Shown: positions 8,385 to 17,591 of the stretch, piece by piece
Position numbering within the stretch: position 1 is the first letter of the stretch
How the letters are laid out: each line of letters starts with the position of its first letter
The notes under the pieces: generated by a model
The model's input: the letters and a program-made list of their open reading frames with translations, nothing else
Told to the model about the DNA's origin: nothing
The model's database searches: none
DNA from: Chloroflexi bacterium OHK40
Lineage (GTDB): Bacteria > Chloroflexota > Chloroflexia > Chloroflexales > Chloroflexaceae
Reading direction: 5' to 3'
Assembly: GCA_004367505.1 (NCBI GenBank)
Contig: SFCB01000267.1
Span: 1-50,221 of the forward strand
DNA: 50,221 nucleotides
Position numbers and translations under genes: made by a program

Positions 8385-8647
8385 CGGTCTACATCCTCTT
8401 CGGCATCGCCGCCCTGCTGCTCGTCGGGCTCCTGGCGCTGATCTGGCGTCTCTGGAGCGACTATGCCCGGCTGACGCCTGAGGAGGAGGAGCGCGAGCGC
8501 GAGATCGCCTCGCTCAACGACGCCCAGGCCAACCGCGTGAGCGACCAGCAACTCACCCGCCCCGTGGATGTGGATAGCGCCTGGCAGACGATGGTCCAGC
8601 GTGGCCGGGCTGGCACGCGCCACGCGCCCCGGCGCCCGCGCAAGTAG
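8381..8647 (+). CDS. Small single-span membrane protein
   Basis: This 88-residue protein starts with GTG in a GTGA overlap with the stop of the response regulator gene, so it is the third gene of that operon. Residues ~3-24 form one hydrophobic helix (YILFGIAALLLVGLLALIW). The rest is charged: an acidic run EEEEREREI and a basic C-terminus RHAPRRPRK. I do not recognise a family. Its position suggests that it could link the soluble kinase to the membrane or modulate it, but nothing in the sequence proves this. Confidence 0.7.
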   Translation: MTVYILFGIAALLLVGLLALIWRLWSDYARLTPEEEEREREIASLNDAQANRVSDQQLTRPVDVDSAWQTMVQRGRAGTRHAPRRPRK

Positions 8648-8733
8648 GGGGCTCGTCGCCTCTCCGTGGTGGGTTGAGGGCTGTGTCGCACTCCGATGGT
8701 AGCTCAGTGCCGGGCCTCCCCCCTGAAGTGCGC

Positions 8734-8739
8734 TATACT
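8734..8739 (+). promoter_or_regulatory. Putative -10 giving a leaderless transcript (STAND regulator)
   Basis: TATACT ends 7 bases before the ATG at 8747, so the expected transcription start coincides with the first base of the start codon. No ribosome binding site could lie in such an mRNA. No -35 is evident. Confidence 0.45.
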
Positions 8740-8746
8740 TCCCGGT

Positions 8747-11458
8747 ATGGACACCCGGCCCAGCGAGACGTTCTCCTTCGGCGCGTGGCTCAAGGCCCGC
8801 CGGCGCGCGCTTGGGATCACCCAGGGCGATCTGGCGCGGCGCGTGGGCGTGGCCGAGGTGACGGTGCGCAAGATCGAGGCCGATGAGCGCCGCCCCTCCC
8901 CCCAGGTGGCGGCAATGCTGGCCGACCAGCTTGCCCTCGAGCCCGGCGTGCGGGCTCGCTTCCTCCTCGCCGCCCGCGCAGCCCTCAGCCCCGATCAACT
9001 GCCCGCATCCTCCGGCGCCGCTGCGCTGCCCCTGCCGCCCACGCCGTTGATCGGCCGTGACGCCGAGCTTGCCCTGCTGCTTGAGTCACTGGAGCGGTCC
9101 GAGTTGCGCCTGCTCACCCTTACGGGTCCACCGGGTATTGGGAAGACGCGCCTCGCCCTTGAGCTCGCTCACCGCGTCGCCGGGCTGGGTCAGGATCGGG
9201 TCTCGTTCGTCTCCCTTGCGCCCCTCGGTGATCCCGAGCTTGTGACGACGGTACTGGCTCAGGCGCTCGATGTCACTCCGGTGCCAGGTGAGCCGCTGCT
9301 CCGCCGGCTCGTTGGGCGGCTCCAGGGCCGCCAGTTTCTCGTGCTCGACAATTTCGAGCAGGTGCTGCCCGCTGCCCCGCTGGTGGCCGAGTTGCTCACC
9401 GCCTCAGCCGACCTCCGCGTGGTCGTTACCAGTCGTGCGGCCCTGCGCCTGCGCGCCGAGCACGAATTCCCTGTGCCTCCGCTGGGCTTTACGGTGGCTC
9501 GCGGGTCTGTCGGTGCGACCCCAGCCCCCGCCGTGCAGCTCTTCGTGGAGCGCGCCCGCGCCGTGTGGGGCGGGTTCCGGCTCACGCCGGCCAACCTCGC
9601 GGTGGTGACAGCGATCTGCGAGCGCCTCGATGGACTGCCGCTCGCGATCGAGTTAGCCGCGGCCCGCACCCGAACCCTCTCCCCCCAGGCGCTGCTCGAT
9701 CGCCTCGATCGACAGCTCGATCTGCTCACCACCGGGCCGCCGGACCTGCCGGACCGCCAGCGGACGCTCCGCAGCGCGATTGGCTGGAGCTACGAACTGC
9801 TCGGGCCGACCGAGCGGCTGCTGCTCGACTGGCTGGGTGTCTTCGCAGGTGGCTGTACGCTTGATGACCTGGAGTCGGTGCTCGCGTGGGCCGCTCGGGC
9901 CGCGCCTGCCGCCGCCCTGCCCGCGCCTGCCTCAGCCGCTGATCTGCTCGGTACGCTGATCGACCACAGCCTGGTGCGCGTCGAGGCTGCGGAGGGCGGT
10001 GAGTTGCGATTCGGCATGCTTGAGACGGTGCGGGCCTTCGCGCGCGAGCGCCTGGCCACTGGCGACGGCGCCCTCGCCCACCGCTGCCACGCCGAGCACT
10101 TCTGTGCCCTCGCTGAGGCCGGCGAGGCGGCCCTCACCACCACTGCCCGTGGGGCGATCATTGCCCGGCTGGGGCGCGAAAGTGACAACCTTCGGGCCGC
10201 GCTGGACTGGGCTCTGGAGGCTGGCGAAGAGGCCCTGGCCCTCCGCCTCGGCGTCGCCTGCAGATGGTTCTGGCACGAACGAGCCATGCTAGCCGAGGGC
10301 CGTGCCTGGCTGGAACGCCTGCTCACCCTCCCGGCTGCCCACGGCGTGATGCGTGCCCGTGCCCTCCACGCCGTGGCCGACCTCGCTCTGCGCCAGGGCG
10401 ACTATGCTATCGGTGTGGCCCAGGCTCGCGAGAGCGTGGCCCTTTTCGCCGCTCTCGGCGATGGGCGTGGTCAGGCGCGGGCCCAGCGTACCCTCGCCTG
10501 GGGCCTGGCTCAGCAGGCCGACCCGTTGGCCGCCCTGGAGCTCAGCTATGCGAGCCTGGCCTACTGGCGCTCCACGGACGATCGCGCGGAACTGGTCCAG
10601 GCCCTCGCAGACATCGGCTGGGTCTATCAGCGCCTCGGCCGGCTCGCCGAGGGCACGGTTCAACTCGAGGAGGCGCTGGCCCTGGTGCAGGGCGAACCCC
10701 ACGCCTGGCTTGAAGCCGAGGTGCGCTGGTCACTGGGTGAGCTCGTGCGTCTCCAGGGCGATCTGCCGCGTGCCCGTGCCTTGTTTAACGAGAGCCTGGC
10801 CCTGATGCGCGGCGCGGCGGCCGATGCAGAGCTCCACGACCTGTTGCACGCGCGGGCCTGGGACGCCTACCACAGCGGTGATTACGCCCAGGCCGTGGAG
10901 CTCTTCGGTGCGAACGCCGATCTGCTCCTTCGCACGGGCAACCCGGTCGATCTGGCGTGGGCCACCGGTCACGCCGGGGATGCTCGCCGTTGTCAGGGCG
11001 ATCTTGCCGGAGCGGCAGCCTGCTACGAGAGGGCCCTGGCGCTCTTCCACGAACACGGCCATCGGCAGGGCGAAGCAGCCATGCGGCACAACCTCGGCTA
11101 TATTGCCTGCGCCCGGGGCGAGCTTGAGGTGGCCGAGGAGGCCTTTCGGGCTAGCCTGCAAACCTTTCGCGCGATCGGCTACACCTGGAGCGTGGCCGAC
11201 GCCGTAGGAGGTTTGGCCGCTGTGGCCGCCGAGCGGGGTAAGCCGGAACTTGCCGCCCGTCTGATCGGCGCCATGGAGGCGACCCATCACGCGATGGATG
11301 CCAGCGGTAGCCTGCTCGAGCCCGCCAATCTCCGCGAATGGGAGCGTACCCTCGCCCGTATCGCTACGCTCTTGAGCCCTTCGGCGCTCGCGGCCGCCCG
11401 CGCCGAGGGGCAGCGGCTGAGCCTGGACGCGGCGGCAGAGCTTGCCCTGACGTTCTGA
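8747..11458 (+). CDS. XRE-HTH STAND ATPase with TPR repeats (AfsR/MalT-like regulator)
   Basis: This 903-residue protein has an N-terminal XRE-type helix-turn-helix (~10-65; LGITQGDLARRVGVAEVTV). An NB-ARC/STAND ATPase follows, with Walker A GPPGIGKT (~126-133), Walker B FLVLDNFEQ (~198) and GLPLAIELAAARTRTLS. The C-terminal half consists of tetratricopeptide-like helices (~480-870). Such proteins act as signal-gated transcription regulators: ligand or partner binding to the TPR part allows nucleotide-dependent oligomerisation. The ATG at 8747 begins directly before the HTH; upstream in-frame residues have no homology. It stands alone with no cotranscribed target, so its regulon is unknown. 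A TATACT box 7 bases upstream suggests a leaderless mRNA. Confidence 0.9.
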   Translation: MDTRPSETFSFGAWLKARRRALGITQGDLARRVGVAEVTVRKIEADERRPSPQVAAMLADQLALEPGVRARFLLAARAALSPDQLPASSGAAALPLPPTPLIGRDAELALLLESLERSELRLLTLTGPPGIGKTRLALELAHRVAGLGQDRVSFVSLAPLGDPELVTTVLAQALDVTPVPGEPLLRRLVGRLQGRQFLVLDNFEQVLPAAPLVAELLTASADLRVVVTSRAALRLRAEHEFPVPPLGFTVARGSVGATPAPAVQLFVERARAVWGGFRLTPANLAVVTAICERLDGLPLAIELAAARTRTLSPQALLDRLDRQLDLLTTGPPDLPDRQRTLRSAIGWSYELLGPTERLLLDWLGVFAGGCTLDDLESVLAWAARAAPAAALPAPASAADLLGTLIDHSLVRVEAAEGGELRFGMLETVRAFARERLATGDGALAHRCHAEHFCALAEAGEAALTTTARGAIIARLGRESDNLRAALDWALEAGEEALALRLGVACRWFWHERAMLAEGRAWLERLLTLPAAHGVMRARALHAVADLALRQGDYAIGVAQARESVALFAALGDGRGQARAQRTLAWGLAQQADPLAALELSYASLAYWRSTDDRAELVQALADIGWVYQRLGRLAEGTVQLEEALALVQGEPHAWLEAEVRWSLGELVRLQGDLPRARALFNESLALMRGAAADAELHDLLHARAWDAYHSGDYAQAVELFGANADLLLRTGNPVDLAWATGHAGDARRCQGDLAGAAACYERALALFHEHGHRQGEAAMRHNLGYIACARGELEVAEEAFRASLQTFRAIGYTWSVADAVGGLAAVAAERGKPELAARLIGAMEATHHAMDASGSLLEPANLREWERTLARIATLLSPSALAAARAEGQRLSLDAAAELALTF

Positions 11459-11529
11459 GCCCGGGCCTGCTCTGCCGTACCGGAGCGTCGGGAGCGAATG
11501 TGTTTGGCGCCCGGTTGCCGCTGGTCAGA

Positions 11530-12003
11530 TCACACCTCCAGGATCGTCACCACGGCGTCGATCGCGTCCTGGCCAAGGGCGCTGGCAGCCGAAATACGGT
11601 GGTGGCCGTCGCGCACAGCGTAGCTGCCGCGCACCTCGATCAGCTCCACGGGCGGTAGCACCTCGCCACGCCACAGCGCCTGCGCGATGGCGCGCCACCG
11701 GTCCCAGGTGTGGGTCTGGCGTGGGCGGAAGCGGTGGTCGAAGTCGGCGCTTCGCCCCTCGCTGGCAACGATTCGGGCCAGGGGCACACTGCGGAGGCCG
11801 CCGGTGCGGGCGCCGCGCACGGTTTTCCCGGCGAGGAGCTCGGCCAGCGAAGGCAGCGCCGTGTGCCGACCGAGGACGCGGGCGTACAGTGCGGCGAGCG
11901 CGGCGCGGGTGCGGGCGCGCTGATAGCGTCTCTGGATTATCGCGTCAGGCCGGGCCTCGGTGGTCAGCCAGCGCAGTTGCTGCTCAGGCAGTGTGTGGCT
12001 CAT
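11530..12003 (-). CDS. ParB/Srx-fold domain protein
   Basis: This 157-residue protein has a C-terminal ParB-like nuclease/CTPase-fold domain: a strand-helix start RSVPLARIVASEGR, the loop PPVELIEVRGSYAVRDGHHR and ISAASALG. The VRDGHHR segment corresponds to the basic box of the fold. It lacks the HTH and dimerisation domains of true chromosome-partitioning ParB, so a role in segregation is not supported. Small proteins of this type are common and uncharacterised. The first ~60 residues are helical and arginine-rich. The ATG at 12003 is supported by a strong GGAGGGG site. It lies downstream of the MFS gene on the same strand and may be cotranscribed. Confidence 0.75.
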   Translation of the reverse strand: MSHTLPEQQLRWLTTEARPDAIIQRRYQRARTRAALAALYARVLGRHTALPSLAELLAGKTVRGARTGGLRSVPLARIVASEGRSADFDHRFRPRQTHTWDRWRAIAQALWRGEVLPPVELIEVRGSYAVRDGHHRISAASALGQDAIDAVVTILEV

Positions 12004-12070
12004 TGCCCATCCCCTCCGTCTCAATGGCACATTGGTCCTGCGCCTATTGAAGCGGAAGGGGGCCGAGCCG

Positions 12071-12104
12071 TGGTATCGGTGGGGCGGTACCCGTGGCGAT
12101 ACCA
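12071..12104 (-). repeat. Inverted repeat between MFS permease and ParB-like gene
   Basis: TGGTATCG (12071-12078) and CGATACCA (12097-12104) are exact reverse complements with an 18-base GC-rich loop. It lies just past the permease stop and could act as a weak terminator or processing site. No T-run follows. Confidence 0.3.
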
Positions 12105-12115
12105 GCGAGTATCGG

Positions 12116-13465
12116 TTACAGGGCCGCGCCTGTTGGCACCGGGTTGCCCACATCGGCGGCGGCCTTGCGGATGTTCACAAAGCAGAGCAGGATAAAGCCA
12201 GCAACGAAGAAGATGATCAGCGAGACGATCGCGATCCGGTAGCTCCCGGTGTTCTGGTAGGCCAGCCCGAAGAGCAGCGGTGCCAGCCAGCTCGTGCCCC
12301 GCTCGCTCACCTCGTAGATACTGAAGTATTCGGCCTCCTGCCCCCGTGGGATCATCTGCGAGAAGACCGAGCGGCTCAGGGCCTGGCTGCCCCCCAGCAC
12401 CAGCGCGATCACCCCCGCGAGCAGGAAGAACTGGGCCGGCACTCCGGCCGGCATGACGTAGGCGTAGCTCACTACGGCGGTCCAGAGTAGCAGGCTCAGC
12501 AGGATGGCCGCTTTGGCGCCGATACGTCGCGCCAGCCAGCCGAAGCCCAGGGCGCCGCCGAAGGCGACGAACTGCACCATCAGGATGGCCGGGATCAGCA
12601 CGCCCTGGTCCAGCCCCAGTTCTTCGGCGCCGAACTGTGAGGACAGCGCGATCACTGCCTGAATGCCGTCGTTATAGAGCAGGTAGGCCGCCAGGAACAG
12701 GAGCGTCTGGGGGTAACCCCGCATCTGCCGAAAGGTGTGCCCGAGCTGCCGGAAACCCACCGTCAGGTAGCGCTCGCCCGGCGGCAGCGGCCGTACTGCT
12801 CCCCTGCTCCGCAGCCGCAGCAGCGGGATGAGGGTGAAGCCGCCCCACCACAGGCCCGCCGAAACGAGGCTGATGCGTACCGCCACGTCGGTGGGGAGCC
12901 CCAGAGCTTCGCGGCTGTTGAAGAGCACCAGGTTCAACAGGAGCAGCAATCCGCCGCCCAGGTAGCCCATCGCCCATCCTCGCGAACTCACCGTGTCGCG
13001 CCGCTCCGGGCTGGCGATCTCCGGTAGGAAGGCGTTGTAGAAGACCACCGAGGCGCCAAAGGCCAGGTTTGCCACCAGAAAGAGCGCCCCCCCCAGCAGG
13101 TAACGCTCGCCCTGCACGAAGTACAGCCCCATGGTGGCCAGCGCGCCGATGTAGGCGAAGATCGCCAGCAGGGGCTTTTTGGCGTTCGAGTAGTCCGCGA
13201 TTGCCCCCATGATCGGCAGAAAGAAGACCTGCAGCAGCACCGAGAGCGAGACCATGTAGGCGAAGAAGGCGCCTGCCGCCACCGGGATGCCCAGTGGGTA
13301 GACCAGGCCGCGCGCGTCTGCCGCCGCCTCGGCCACGCTCGTCAGGTAGGGGCCGAGAAAGACCGTCACCACAGTGGTCGAAAAGGCCGAGTTCGCCCAG
13401 TCGTAGAAGTACCAGCCGATCTGCTCGCGCCGGTCGTCGGTGGCGGCCGCGTTCGTGGCGGTCAT
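12116..13465 (-). CDS. UMF1/Atg22-like MFS permease
   Basis: This 449-residue protein has about 12 hydrophobic segments. The N-terminal signature IGWYFYDWANSAFSTTVVTVF is typical of the UMF1 (vacuole effluxer Atg22-like) branch of the major facilitator superfamily. Further matches are PIMGAIADYSNAKK after helix 2 and GGSQALSRSVFSQMIPRGQE near the end of the second half. Yeast Atg22 exports amino acids from the vacuole; bacterial substrates are mostly unknown. It is the third gene of a minus-strand run, 10 bases after the CPBP gene. Confidence 0.88.
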   Translation of the reverse strand: MTATNAAATDDRREQIGWYFYDWANSAFSTTVVTVFLGPYLTSVAEAAADARGLVYPLGIPVAAGAFFAYMVSLSVLLQVFFLPIMGAIADYSNAKKPLLAIFAYIGALATMGLYFVQGERYLLGGALFLVANLAFGASVVFYNAFLPEIASPERRDTVSSRGWAMGYLGGGLLLLLNLVLFNSREALGLPTDVAVRISLVSAGLWWGGFTLIPLLRLRSRGAVRPLPPGERYLTVGFRQLGHTFRQMRGYPQTLLFLAAYLLYNDGIQAVIALSSQFGAEELGLDQGVLIPAILMVQFVAFGGALGFGWLARRIGAKAAILLSLLLWTAVVSYAYVMPAGVPAQFFLLAGVIALVLGGSQALSRSVFSQMIPRGQEAEYFSIYEVSERGTSWLAPLLFGLAYQNTGSYRIAIVSLIIFFVAGFILLCFVNIRKAAADVGNPVPTGAAL

Positions 13466-13475
13466 CAGAGTGCTC

Positions 13476-14504
13476 CTACACGCCTCCAGCGAGAATGGAT
13501 ACCGACCAGACGATCAACATGTGGGTGACGGCACTGGCCGTGAGCTTGCCGGTCCGCCGGTAGGCCCAGCCGGCAGCCAGGCCGATCAGGCCGCCCTGCA
13601 GCGTGCTGTAGGGGTTTCCGGCGCCCAACGCGAGCCCAACGAGCGCCGAGAGCGCCGCCGTGGCGCCGAGGGCGACCCACGCGGCGAGCGGTGCGCCCAT
13701 GGTGTCGGCCAGTGCGCGCTCTAGCCCCCGCTGCACGCCGCCGCGCAGCAGCAACTCGGCGGGCAGAGCTCCGAAGAAGTAGGCGCCGAGCGCGCCAACG
13801 AGCAGGACCCCGGCGCCGGGCCTGCCGATCGCCACCTCGTTACCCAGGAGGCCCGCCAGCGCCATCACCAGGATCGCCGGGATCGCAGCGAGCAGCGCAG
13901 CACGCAGTTCGGGGCCACTGAGGTGCCAGGTGAAGCCGAGCCCCGGCCAGCCGCGCCCGGCGTAGAGCAAGAGTAGCAGAGGCACCGTGGAAAACTGAAA
14001 GAAGGGCACCAGTCCGCCCTGCTGCGGCAGCATGAGCCGGGGGAGCAAGCCGAGGGCAAGGGATGCGATCAGGTAACCGAGGGCCACGGCGTCGAAGGGG
14101 GTCGGGCGGCGACTCCCACGGGCCAGCCCGAAGGCCAGTGTGGGCACGGCGGCGAAGAGCAGCGCCGAGCCCAGGCCGCCCGGTGTGAGCTCGCGTACCG
14201 CCAGGGCGTAGGCGGCGTAGAGCACTGGCACCAGCGCGGCCAGCACGGCCAGGGCGCGCCAATCCCGGCGCACCACCGCGCCCAGCGCATCGTAGAGCGC
14301 CGCGCATCCGGGGAGGGTGGCGCCCACGGCGAGCAGGGTGAAGGTCGTCAGGGCTGCCCAGCGCTCTGCCGGCGGCATGGGCGTTGTCGCCGTCTCAACC
14401 GCGAAGACCACGACGAGCAACAGCGCGCCGCTGATCGCGGCGAGGAGCCCCTCGGGCAGCCCGAACGCATCGGTCGGGTGGGCGCGGTCGCGCTCGTGGG
14501 ACAC
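13476..14504 (-). CDS. CPBP-family (Abi/CAAX protease-like) membrane protein with degenerate active site
   Basis: This 342-residue protein has about nine membrane segments, and its C-terminal third matches the CPBP intramembrane protease family. Motif 1, normally E-E-x3-R, reads PAELLLRGGVQRGL, so the first glutamate is replaced by alanine. Motif 2 (F-x3-H) has no histidine in the matching helix (SALVGLALGAGN). The motif 3 histidine is kept in SAVTHMLIVW. It may therefore be a non-catalytic relative. GTG at 14504 directly follows the protease stop codon with no spacer, so the two are coupled. The shared operon with an M16C protease suggests a membrane or peptide processing context, which is inference. 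Confidence 0.75.
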   Translation of the reverse strand: MSHERDRAHPTDAFGLPEGLLAAISGALLLVVVFAVETATTPMPPAERWAALTTFTLLAVGATLPGCAALYDALGAVVRRDWRALAVLAALVPVLYAAYALAVRELTPGGLGSALLFAAVPTLAFGLARGSRRPTPFDAVALGYLIASLALGLLPRLMLPQQGGLVPFFQFSTVPLLLLLYAGRGWPGLGFTWHLSGPELRAALLAAIPAILVMALAGLLGNEVAIGRPGAGVLLVGALGAYFFGALPAELLLRGGVQRGLERALADTMGAPLAAWVALGATAALSALVGLALGAGNPYSTLQGGLIGLAAGWAYRRTGKLTASAVTHMLIVWSVSILAGGV

Positions 14505-17417
14505 TTAGAGCACCTTCACCGGTGTCAGCAGGCCGGGACGCTCCTTGTTCGCGGCTTCGATCGCCTCGGGGGAGCCCACCACCGCGATCACGCCCTTGTC
14601 GCGCATCGCGTCGGCGGCCTCGGCGAAGGCGCGGAAGTCGGCGGCGCTGGCGTCGAGGATCTGCTCGCGGATCTGCTGGCGCCAGGCGTCGGTCACGCCG
14701 GAGAGCGCCCGCACCATGGCCGTGTAGCCTCTGGCGTCGGGAAGCTGGTAGCCGTCGATGTCGCCGATCGTGCCGATGATGCTCCGCTCCACCGTGGTCG
14801 GGTCGAGCTCGGCGGCCCGGAGGAAGGCCCCCGTGCCATCGAAGACGTCCAGGGTGCGCAGCAGGTTCGGATCACGGTAGGAGCTACAGACGAAGATTCC
14901 GGTGGAGCGGTCGTAGCTGCTGCCGGCGCCGTAGGCCCCGCCCTGCACGCGGATCTTCTCCAGGTAGTAGCTGATATTCAGGAAGCGCGTAATGGCGCTG
15001 GCGGCGCCGCCAACCTCAACGCCCAGCTGGCGCAGGTTGGCGCCCTTGGCCACGTAGTTCACTTTCGCCGGAATCGTCAGCCCCTCGTTGGGTCCGGTTG
15101 GCGCCACGGGCCAGGCGGCCGGCGTGTAGGGAGCATCGGGCAACTCGGCGATGAACTCGTCGAGGGCAGGGGCGAGCGCGCGGAAGCTCTCGGCGTCAAG
15201 GGTGACGTTTGCGAGCAGGCCGGCGCGGTTCACCAGATGGCGGCGCACCTGCTCAAGCTCGGCGAGCACGCCCGGCCAGTCCTCGGCCACCCGGCGCTCC
15301 AGCTCGCGCACGAAGAAGAGGCCGCTGATCCCGCCCATCGCCTCGTCGGCCCACTCGGCGGCATCGAGGCGGGCGGCCAGGCGCTTGCGGGCGAAGGCGT
15401 TGCCGCTCGGCACCAGTGCCGACTCGCGGCTCGCCTTGGAGCGGGTGACGATCTGGCGGAAGCGCTCCTGGTCATCGAGGCGCCCGTGCAGCAGGATGTC
15501 GCGGATGATCGCGAGCAACTGCCCGGCCTGGGGCAGGGTGGCCTTGCCACGCACCACCAGGCGGCCAAGCGGTTCGCCGCTCTGCACGTGGGTGGCCGTG
15601 AGCGAGCTAGCGTACACACCGCCCGTCTCGCGGCCGATGCGCTGCAGCAAGCGCACGAAGTCCTCACGCTCGGTGCCCATCTCGGTGAGCGCCCGGCTGA
15701 AGAGCGGCACATAGGGCAGCAGCTCGGCGGGCAGAGCGCGCAGGTCGAAGGCGAGGTCGAGGTAGACGATCCCGTTGGTGAAGAGGTCGTGGAAGAGGAG
15801 CGGGGCGCCGCCGCTGCTGCGCTCCTCGGTCGGGATACGCTTCCCCTGGCGCTCCAGGTCGCCGAGCTTGAGCGTGGGGATCTTCGCCAGGTCCTCGGGG
15901 CGGTCGGGCTCCTCTTGAAGGCGGCGGAGCTCGTTCGTCTCCTGGATGATCCGCTCCAGGTCGGCGTCGCTCATGGCGGCCTGGGCCGCGTCGAGACGGG
16001 CGCGCTCCTCGGCGGCGTCGCGCTCGGCCTGGCTGGCGTCGGGGCGGAGCAGCACGCGGGCGCGATGGGTGTTCTCCAGCAGCGTCTCGCGGATGAGGCG
16101 TTCGAAGAGGGGCTCGCCGGCAGCCAGGCGGGCCTTGATCGCGGCGAGGGGCGCCTCGAAGCGCAGGGGGGCGAGGGGATCGCCGCCATAGAGCCAGGTG
16201 CCGAGCGTGCGGAACATCAGGCTGAGGCCGCGCGGGAAGGAACCGGTGTTATTCTCGCGGAGCGAGAACTCGATCGTGTTCATGGCGGCCGCGACCTGAT
16301 CGGGGTCGATCCCCTCGTCGGCGAGCTGGCGGAGCGTGTCGAGGATGAGTTGCTCCACCCGCTCGGCGTCGGCCGGGTCGATCCCTTTCAGCCCCACGGC
16401 GAAGGTGTGCTGGAGCTGGCCGTCGTTGTAGCCGCTGCCGGTCAGGTCCTCGCCCAGACGCGAGTCGATCAGCGCTTTGCGCAGGGGGGCGGCGGGAGTG
16501 CCAACCAGGATGTAGCTGAGGATGTCGAGGGCCAGAATGCGCTCGATCTCGGTCTCGGCGCCGATCATCCAGTGGACGGTCACCAGGCCTTTCTTGCCGC
16601 CATCGGCGGGGGCGCTGTAGGGCTGCTCAAAGACGCGGGGCGTGTCGAAGCGGGGCTGGAGCGCAATCTCGGCTGCCACGGGCGCCGCCTCGAACTGGCC
16701 CAGGTAGGCCTCGAGGATCAGCAGCCGGCGCTCGGGGTCGTCGTCGCCGTAAAAGAAGATCCGCGCATTGGAGGGGTGGTACAGCGTGGCGTGAAAACGC
16801 TTGAAGGCCTCGTAGGTCAGATCCGGGATGTACTTCGGGTCGCCGCCGGAGTTGAAGCCGTAGGTCGTGTCGGGGAAGATGGCCGACTGGGCCGCGCGGT
16901 AGAGCAGATAGTCGGGGGAGGAGTGCTGACCCTTCATCTCGTTGAAGACCACGCCGCGGTAGCCCAGGGGCTCGCCCTTCCGCTCGAGCTCGTAGTGCCA
17001 GCCCTCCTGCTTGAGCACCTCGGGGGTGATCCGTGGGAAGAAGACCGAGTCGAGGTAAACATCAACGAGGTTGTAGAAGTCGGCCAGATTGGTCGATGCC
17101 ACCGGATAGACCGTCTTGTCCGGGTAGGTCAGCGCATTGAGGAAGGTCTTCACCGAGCTCTTTACGAGCTCGAAGAAGGGCTTCTTCACCGGGAATTTGC
17201 GCGAGCCGCACAGCACGCTATGCTCGAGGATGTGAGCGATGCCGGTGTGGTCGGCGGGGGGGGTGCGAAAGGTGACACCGAAGCACTTGTTCTCATCATC
17301 ATTTTCGAGCGAGAGCAGCTCAGCACCGGTGCGGGCATGGCGATAGAGCCGGGCGCGGGTGTTGAGCTCGTCGATCCGCTCGTCGCGTAGCAGCTCAAAG
17401 CCGTGGGTGAGTGTCAT
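14505..17417 (-). CDS. M16C metalloprotease (presequence protease/PreP-like)
   Basis: This 970-residue zinc peptidase of the insulysin superfamily has the inverted zinc motif HILEH, followed by VLCGSRKFPVKKPFFEL, which is typical of the PreP/M16C branch. The protein has the two-halved architecture of single-chain M16 enzymes: an N-terminal catalytic half, an M16C-associated linker region (around 480-720, rich in acidic helices) and an inactive C-terminal half with GGAYGAGS. Family members degrade unstructured peptides up to about 65 residues inside a closed chamber. No signal peptide is visible, so it is probably cytoplasmic. ATG 17417 is chosen for GGAGG seven bases upstream. It leads a run with the CPBP and MFS genes. 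Confidence 0.92.
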   Translation of the reverse strand: MTLTHGFELLRDERIDELNTRARLYRHARTGAELLSLENDDENKCFGVTFRTPPADHTGIAHILEHSVLCGSRKFPVKKPFFELVKSSVKTFLNALTYPDKTVYPVASTNLADFYNLVDVYLDSVFFPRITPEVLKQEGWHYELERKGEPLGYRGVVFNEMKGQHSSPDYLLYRAAQSAIFPDTTYGFNSGGDPKYIPDLTYEAFKRFHATLYHPSNARIFFYGDDDPERRLLILEAYLGQFEAAPVAAEIALQPRFDTPRVFEQPYSAPADGGKKGLVTVHWMIGAETEIERILALDILSYILVGTPAAPLRKALIDSRLGEDLTGSGYNDGQLQHTFAVGLKGIDPADAERVEQLILDTLRQLADEGIDPDQVAAAMNTIEFSLRENNTGSFPRGLSLMFRTLGTWLYGGDPLAPLRFEAPLAAIKARLAAGEPLFERLIRETLLENTHRARVLLRPDASQAERDAAEERARLDAAQAAMSDADLERIIQETNELRRLQEEPDRPEDLAKIPTLKLGDLERQGKRIPTEERSSGGAPLLFHDLFTNGIVYLDLAFDLRALPAELLPYVPLFSRALTEMGTEREDFVRLLQRIGRETGGVYASSLTATHVQSGEPLGRLVVRGKATLPQAGQLLAIIRDILLHGRLDDQERFRQIVTRSKASRESALVPSGNAFARKRLAARLDAAEWADEAMGGISGLFFVRELERRVAEDWPGVLAELEQVRRHLVNRAGLLANVTLDAESFRALAPALDEFIAELPDAPYTPAAWPVAPTGPNEGLTIPAKVNYVAKGANLRQLGVEVGGAASAITRFLNISYYLEKIRVQGGAYGAGSSYDRSTGIFVCSSYRDPNLLRTLDVFDGTGAFLRAAELDPTTVERSIIGTIGDIDGYQLPDARGYTAMVRALSGVTDAWRQQIREQILDASAADFRAFAEAADAMRDKGVIAVVGSPEAIEAANKERPGLLTPVKVL

Positions 17418-17454
17418 GAAAGGGCCTCCGCTCGTCGATCGGTGGGGCGATCCC

Positions 17455-17460
17455 ATTGTA
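17455..17460 (-). promoter_or_regulatory. Putative -10 element for the M16C protease operon
   Basis: TACAAT on the minus strand 37 bases before the ATG. The adjacent upstream side carries a GC-rich inverted repeat CGGCCCC/GGGGCCG (about 17470-17487) over the -35 position. Confidence 0.35.
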
Positions 17461-17550
17461 CCAGAGAGCGGCCCCGTCGGGGGCCGTTCGTGGCGGTCAC
17501 ATCCTGGCAGCCCCGCCAAAAGTCTGATGGCCCGTGACCATGCCCCGTGC

Positions 17551-17556
17551 TACTAT
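17551..17556 (+). promoter_or_regulatory. Putative -10 element for the ABC-F leader
   Basis: TACTAT (or the overlapping TATAGC at 17554-17559) is the best -10 in the spacer before the ABC-F gene. It would start a transcript near 17563-17566 and give a leader of about 240 bases. No good -35. Confidence 0.3.
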
Positions 17557-17591
17557 AGCTCCGGTATTCATGGTTCAGGAGCCACACAGGG

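Noticed and set aside
11530-12003. Chromosome-partitioning ParB
   Set aside because: Only the ParB/Srx fold is present; there is no HTH or dimerisation domain, no parA neighbour and no parS-like sites seen.
14478-17390. Plus-strand open frame of 970 codons opposite the M16C protease gene
   Set aside because: It mirrors the protease codon for codon, is rich in Gly, Ala, Val, Glu and Leu without domain motifs, and the minus strand has clear homology, a ribosome binding site and a zinc motif. GC-rich third positions keep the antisense frame open.
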